A DNA stretch of 16,048 bases. Source: Endomicrobium sp. (GTDB lineage Bacteria; Elusimicrobiota; Endomicrobiia; Endomicrobiales; Endomicrobiaceae). Location of the stretch: the NCBI GenBank assembly GCA_031277075.1, contig JAISLV010000150.1:1-16048 (forward strand), given 5' to 3'. The notes beneath the pieces are model-generated. The model worked only from the letters and a program-made list of their open reading frames with translations. It made no database searches and was not told the DNA's origin. This document shows positions 12,977 through 16,048 of this stretch, piece after piece. Numbering within the stretch: the stretch's first letter is position 1; the number at the start of each line of letters is the position of its first letter. Made by a program: the position numbers and the translations under genes.

Positions 12977-15229
12977 TCATTCCTGTTTTTTTAAAACTCC
13001 TATAGACAATAAATAATTTAGGGCGTCTTGGTCTTTATTGTCTAGTTTAAAAACTTCAATCCATTCTTTTACATGGCTGTCTTTATCGCCAAGCTGCGCG
13101 TAAGCGCCCGCCAAATTTTTTCTTGCGGCAATATGCTGAGGGAAAAGCTCTAATGTTTTTAAATAAGCGTCGCGCGCTTCTTCAAATTTATTTTGCAGCA
13201 TATACAAATTCCCAAGCTGAGAATATGTTTCGGCATAATCGTAAGGACGTCTTTTAGCCCAGTCTTCAACCCAAATATTGTGCGGAGAATTTGCCATGCT
13301 TGCAGGATAATTTATATGCGCAAAAAGAGTTTGCTCGGCTTTTTGAAAATCTCCCGCGCGAACGTATAAACTTGCAAGATTGTGATAAGTTAAAGGAAAT
13401 ATGGGGTCTATGGTTAAATATTGATTGAAGTATTTAACGGCGTTGTTAAACGCTTCTTCTATCTTGTTATTTTGCGCGTCTACAATTTCCTGCGGTTTTC
13501 CCGTTTTAACGTATTCGTCTCTAAGTTTTACGGCGTCGTCAAAACTTTTTGAATACATTATGCCTGCAAGATATTTTGATTGAACGTAGTTGGGCGCAAG
13601 TTTCCAAAGTTTTTTAAAAGACTCTTCCGTTTTTATAGAGTCGCCGGCTTTCCATCTGTCTAAATGCACGTTTCCTTTAAAATATATAGACATTGGAAAA
13701 CCCGGATTTTCTTTATTGACTTCTTCGTAAGTTGAAAGAGCTAAATCCCAGTTGTTCATTTTAGAAGCTTGTATAGCTTTTGAATGAAGCAAATCAGCCT
13801 TAAAATAGCCGTATAAAAATATCATACCATAAACAAAAACGGCAATCAAGACCGCCTGCAAAAATATTTTTATAAAGCGTTTTAGCGCGGTATCTTTTAC
13901 AACTGACGGCGCAGGCGCGTTATTTAAAATGTTTATTCCGATAGTAAGCGTTACGGCAATTAACAGCCACAGCATCACTCCAGACGACACAAACCTCAAA
14001 GACACGCACACTGCGTCGTGCGAAAGTTTGGCGGCAAAAGCCGACAAAACGCCAAGCTGCAAATAAGCCATAGGCCCGTCTCGGGTTCCTTTTGAAAAGT
14101 GAAGATAAGAGATATTTTTATACCCCAGCGTAAAAATAAAAACTATCATGGTGAGAAATATGGAAAATCCGATAATTCCCTCGTCAAACCAAACTTCAAG
14201 GTATTCGTTTTCAGGGTGGTCGCTTTCGGTATTGTGTTTTCCCTCTATAAAAAATATTTGAGGGCGTCTCCACGCAGGATACGTTACGTAAAAAGAACCT
14301 ATGCCTGTTCCAAAAACCGGATTTGTATTAATCATTTCCCAAGCGGACGCCCATGTGCATATTCTAAAAGACAAACTGTCTATTCTTTTTTTAGACAGAT
14401 GCGCTATCCCGCCGCCCACGACGGCAAGCACTAACAAAGCTATAACCGAAGTATATATTAAAACTTTCGTATTTAATTTTTCTCTAAAGAAAACTGTAAC
14501 GTAAAAAACTATAAAAGTAAAATTCCCTGCGGCGTAAGCAAGCCACGCGCCTTTTGAATAAGTAAAAAACGTGCATGCTGAAATTAACACCCACAAAAAC
14601 GCAAGATAAAACGCCCTGCGGTATAAAAACATTGCAAGCGTTACAGGACCCATAACTATAAGAAAATCGCCGTAAAAGTTAGGATTTCCAAAAGTAGAAA
14701 AAATTTTATTTGAAAAAGCCTGCCGCCAAGCAAACGGGTCAAGCCCGGCATCAGGAGGAGGGGGGAAGAAATGGTAATCTATAAGCTGTATAATTCCGTA
14801 GACGCATACTATATAAGACGCGGCGATAAGCCAATTTTTAATTTTAAGAAGTTTTGCGTCAGAGCCAAATTCGCTTATTATAATACAGGCTAATCCGCAA
14901 TAGATAAAACGTTTTATAAACTCGTTAAAACTAGCGTATTTAAACGGCGAAAAAGAAAAAGAGACCGCTGCGGAAAGTAAAAAAAGCAAAAGAGGAAATA
15001 TAAAAATAAAATTTTTCTTTAAAACGCCGAAATCCCATTCTTCAACTTTTAAAACAAGCCACGTCATCACCAAAAAAAGCCCGCCGATATGCAAAATTGT
15101 TATTTTTATTTGCGCGGAATCGTAGGTTTTAAGATAAAACGCGACGGCGATGAGAAAATACAGTATGGGAATTCCGTAAAAGATTATTTTTTTCAGGATT
15201 GTTTTTAATATTTCAGAATAAGAATACAT
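12977..15229 (-). CDS. O-antigen ligase/polymerase-like (Wzy_C/WaaL) membrane protein with C-terminal TPR domain
   Basis: The ATG at 15229 (750 residues) is chosen because AAGG lies 7 nt upstream; a TTG two codons earlier is too close to that site. The first 480 residues carry about a dozen hydrophobic helices. A large periplasmic loop (about 280-350) shows the Wzy_C pattern: RICTWASAWEMINTNPVFGT, GIGSFYVTYPAWR and HPENEYLEVWFDEGIIGF. The Arg and His there fit the residues implicated in glycan transfer in WaaL-type enzymes. Residues about 480-745 are tetratricopeptide-like helical repeats (for example NLYMLQNKFEEARDAYLKTL and NLAGAYAQLGD). Likely roles are ligation or polymerisation of lipid-linked glycan, or O-glycosylation of proteins (PglL-like). 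Which substrate is used cannot be seen. It follows tRNA-Thr by 25 nt and precedes atpB by 4 nt. Confidence 0.82.
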   Translation of the reverse strand: MYSYSEILKTILKKIIFYGIPILYFLIAVAFYLKTYDSAQIKITILHIGGLFLVMTWLVLKVEEWDFGVLKKNFIFIFPLLLFLLSAAVSFSFSPFKYASFNEFIKRFIYCGLACIIISEFGSDAKLLKIKNWLIAASYIVCVYGIIQLIDYHFFPPPPDAGLDPFAWRQAFSNKIFSTFGNPNFYGDFLIVMGPVTLAMFLYRRAFYLAFLWVLISACTFFTYSKGAWLAYAAGNFTFIVFYVTVFFREKLNTKVLIYTSVIALLVLAVVGGGIAHLSKKRIDSLSFRICTWASAWEMINTNPVFGTGIGSFYVTYPAWRRPQIFFIEGKHNTESDHPENEYLEVWFDEGIIGFSIFLTMIVFIFTLGYKNISYLHFSKGTRDGPMAYLQLGVLSAFAAKLSHDAVCVSLRFVSSGVMLWLLIAVTLTIGINILNNAPAPSVVKDTALKRFIKIFLQAVLIAVFVYGMIFLYGYFKADLLHSKAIQASKMNNWDLALSTYEEVNKENPGFPMSIYFKGNVHLDRWKAGDSIKTEESFKKLWKLAPNYVQSKYLAGIMYSKSFDDAVKLRDEYVKTGKPQEIVDAQNNKIEEAFNNAVKYFNQYLTIDPIFPLTYHNLASLYVRAGDFQKAEQTLFAHINYPASMANSPHNIWVEDWAKRRPYDYAETYSQLGNLYMLQNKFEEARDAYLKTLELFPQHIAARKNLAGAYAQLGDKDSHVKEWIEVFKLDNKDQDALNYLLSIGVLKKQE

Positions 15230-15254
15230 TGCCAAACCTTATATAATAAAAGAT

Positions 15255-15327
15255 AGCCGATGATAGGATTTGAACCTACGACCCATTGCTTACGAAGCAA
15301 TTGCTCTACCAGCTGAGCTACATCGGC
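15255..15327 (-). tRNA. tRNA-Thr (anticodon CGU)
   Basis: A full cloverleaf reads on the minus strand: acceptor GCCGATG/CATCGGC, D stem GCTC/GAGC with a GG-containing loop, anticodon stem ATTGC/GCAAT around loop TTCGTAA (anticodon CGT, codon ACG), a 5-nt variable loop, and T arm GTAGG-TTCGAAT-CCTAT. The discriminator base is T and CCA is not encoded, so CCA must be added after 3' processing. It has its own promoter about 25-50 nt upstream. No terminator separates it from the Wzy-TPR gene. Confidence 0.96.
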
Positions 15328-15351
15328 GTAAAAACTGCAAAATATTTATTG

Positions 15352-15380
15352 ATTATACTTTTTCACAAATAATTAGTCAA
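15352..15380 (-). promoter_or_regulatory. Near-consensus sigma70 promoter for tRNA-Thr
   Basis: On the minus strand TTGACT (15380-15375) and TATAAT (15357-15352) are separated by exactly 17 nt. Transcription should start near 15345, about 18 nt before the mature tRNA-Thr. It lies just after the tRNA-Phe terminator. It is the clearest promoter in the window and the last one visible before the Wzy-TPR/atp genes. Confidence 0.85.
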
Positions 15381-15381
15381 T

Positions 15382-15416
15382 AAAAAAGCAACCCCGCGGT
15401 TATCGCCGATTGCTTT
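15382..15416 (-). terminator. Intrinsic terminator after tRNA-Phe
   Basis: On the minus strand AAAGCAA (15416-15410) pairs with TTGCTTT (15391-15385), enclosing an 18-nt GC-rich segment that can add CGG/CCG pairs, and the stem runs into a T-tract (to 15382). It begins 16 nt after the tRNA-Phe 3' end. Confidence 0.75.
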
Positions 15417-15431
15417 AAAATATCTACAATA

Positions 15432-15504
15432 TGCCGAGGGGCAGAATCGAACTGCCGACACACGGTTTTTCAGACCGTTGCTCTACCGACTGAGCTACCT
15501 CGGC
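15432..15504 (-). tRNA. tRNA-Phe (anticodon GAA)
   Basis: The minus strand folds as acceptor GCCGAGG/CCTCGGC, D stem GCTC/GAGC, anticodon stem ACGGT/ACCGT around loop CTGAAAA (anticodon GAA), variable loop GTGTC, and T arm GGCAG-TTCGATT-CTGCC. The discriminator is A; CCA is not encoded. No good promoter is visible in the 45 nt between it and the hairpin after the YtxH gene, so it may depend on readthrough or on a degenerate promoter. Confidence 0.97.
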
Positions 15505-15549
15505 TTTAACTACAATCAAAAATGTCTTTTTTAGCTTTGCCGAAACTTA

Positions 15550-15576
15550 AATAAGCGCAATTTTACAACGCTTATT
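15550..15576 (-). terminator. Hairpin after the YtxH gene, weak terminator candidate
   Basis: AATAAGCG (15550-15557) pairs with CGCTTATT (15569-15576) around an 11-nt loop, 5 nt beyond the YtxH stop. On the minus strand the following bases are TTATTTAAGTTT-like, only moderately T-rich, so termination is likely partial. Confidence 0.5.
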
Positions 15577-15581
15577 AATTT

Positions 15582-15866
15582 TTAATCGTCGGCATATTTT
15601 TCAAACGCTTTTTTCCCAGCTTCAAACGCTTCGCTTATTTTGTCTTTGCCAGACATCACTTTTTCTTTACCTTCCGCGTAGACTTTGCGACCTGCGTCTT
15701 TTACTTCGCCGCTTAAATCGTTCACTGTATCCGCAAAATCTTCGCCCATCTTTTTCAAATTATATCTAGTTTCTCTTCCGGATTTAGGAGCGTATAAAAT
15801 TCCCAAAGCTGCGCCGATAATTCCGCCTAAAAGAAAAGCAAACAACGTATCTTTGTTATCGCACAT
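15582..15866 (-). CDS. YtxH-family small membrane protein
   Basis: The start at 15866 gives 94 residues opening MCDNKDTLFAFLLGGIIGAA, with GGAGG 7 nt upstream; an upstream extension to 15977 would read through the neighbouring gene's 3' end and is rejected. One Gly/Ala-rich membrane helix (about 8-26) is followed by LYAPKSGRETR, the hallmark of YtxH proteins. The remainder (30-94) is a charged, amphipathic helix rich in Lys and Glu that may form a coiled coil. The family has no settled biochemical role; in Bacillus a YtxH member belongs to the general stress regulon. The ATG follows the DUF948-like stop codon by one nucleotide, so the pair is co-translated. Confidence 0.85.
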   Translation of the reverse strand: MCDNKDTLFAFLLGGIIGAALGILYAPKSGRETRYNLKKMGEDFADTVNDLSGEVKDAGRKVYAEGKEKVMSGKDKISEAFEAGKKAFEKYADD

Positions 15867-15867
15867 T

Positions 15868-16048
15868 TTAATCCTCCAAGCGTTTTTTATTCTTTTTAAC
15901 AATACTTGAGACAATATAATAGAGCGCTGAAAATAACGACAAGACAGGCGCGGAAACTTTTCCAGTGATTTCGGCAACCTTTCCCGAAACTTTATTTACC
16001 ATGTCAATATCGCCGTTAATTTTCTGCAAAACAAGCTCCGCCTGCCTC
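15868..16048 (-). CDS. C-terminal end of a DUF948-like membrane-associated protein (5' part outside window)
   Basis: The frame is open from the right edge (first whole codon at 16047) to TAA at 15870-15868, giving 59 residues. It reads as a helical segment NGDIDMVNKVSGKVAEITGK, then VSAPVLSLFSALYYIVSSIV and a basic tail KKNKKRLED. The V-S-x-P-V turn after a long amphipathic helix, together with a YtxH gene directly downstream, fits DUF948 (YtxG-like) proteins. The fragment is too short to be certain. The ribosome binding site of the YtxH gene lies inside its last codons. Confidence 0.5.
   Translation of the reverse strand, partial: RQAELVLQKINGDIDMVNKVSGKVAEITGKVSAPVLSLFSALYYIVSSIVKKNKKRLED

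Noticed and set aside
15255..15504. tRNA genes as integration site for a mobile element
   Set aside because: No integrase, no duplicated tRNA 3' end and no atypical gene next to either tRNA.
15582..15977. Longer YtxH reading frame starting at 15977
   Set aside because: GGAGG sits just before the ATG at 15866, and the extension lies over the DUF948-like gene in another frame.

Overview
All protein genes I can support lie on the minus strand, so the window reads from right to left as transcribed. The DNA is AT-rich and gene-dense, with short gaps and several overlapping gene ends. The organism is a bacterium with an outer membrane: one short protein looks like an outer-membrane beta-barrel, and another is an O-antigen-ligase-like membrane protein. 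Taxonomy is an inference only. A SpoIID/LytB protein beside queH and ruvABC in a diderm with this base composition would fit Elusimicrobiota (Endomicrobium-like), but no marker here proves it.

Layout in transcription order. (1) 16048-15582: the 3' end of a DUF948-like gene and a YtxH-family membrane protein, one nucleotide apart. (2) 15504-15255: tRNA-Phe(GAA), an intrinsic terminator, a near-consensus sigma70 promoter, then tRNA-Thr(CGU). (3) 15229-12977: a 750-residue Wzy/WaaL-like polytopic protein with a C-terminal TPR half, 4 nt upstream of atpB. (4) 12972-6289: a full F1Fo ATP synthase operon, atpB-E-F-H-A-G-D-C. It has unusually large gaps (about 80-280 nt) containing repeats and hairpins, a short delta subunit and a proton-type c subunit. 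(5) 6074-2216: yebC, ruvC, an M50-like membrane metalloprotease candidate, ruvA and ruvB. (6) 2178-1: queH (queuosine synthesis), an outer-membrane-barrel candidate, and the N-terminal 310 residues of a SpoIID/LytB-domain protein that runs off the left edge.

How the genes work together: the ATP synthase makes ATP from the ion gradient. RuvA, RuvB and RuvC branch-migrate and cut Holliday junctions, with yebC as the usual neighbour of ruvC. queH followed by a SpoIID-domain gene after ruvAB resembles the ruvCAB-queH-spoIID-queA-tgt order that I recall from Clostridia and others, so queA or tgt may lie beyond the left edge.

Most genes are core housekeeping and I see no clear new defence or mobile system. 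The points most worth a second look are: the uncharacterised metalloprotease inside the ruv cluster; divergence in RuvA at its DNA-contact motifs; the truncated delta subunit; 71-nt-spaced direct repeats between atpH and atpA; a nested-hairpin region between yebC and ruvC; and the possibility that the tRNA-Thr promoter also drives the Wzy-TPR/ATP synthase unit.
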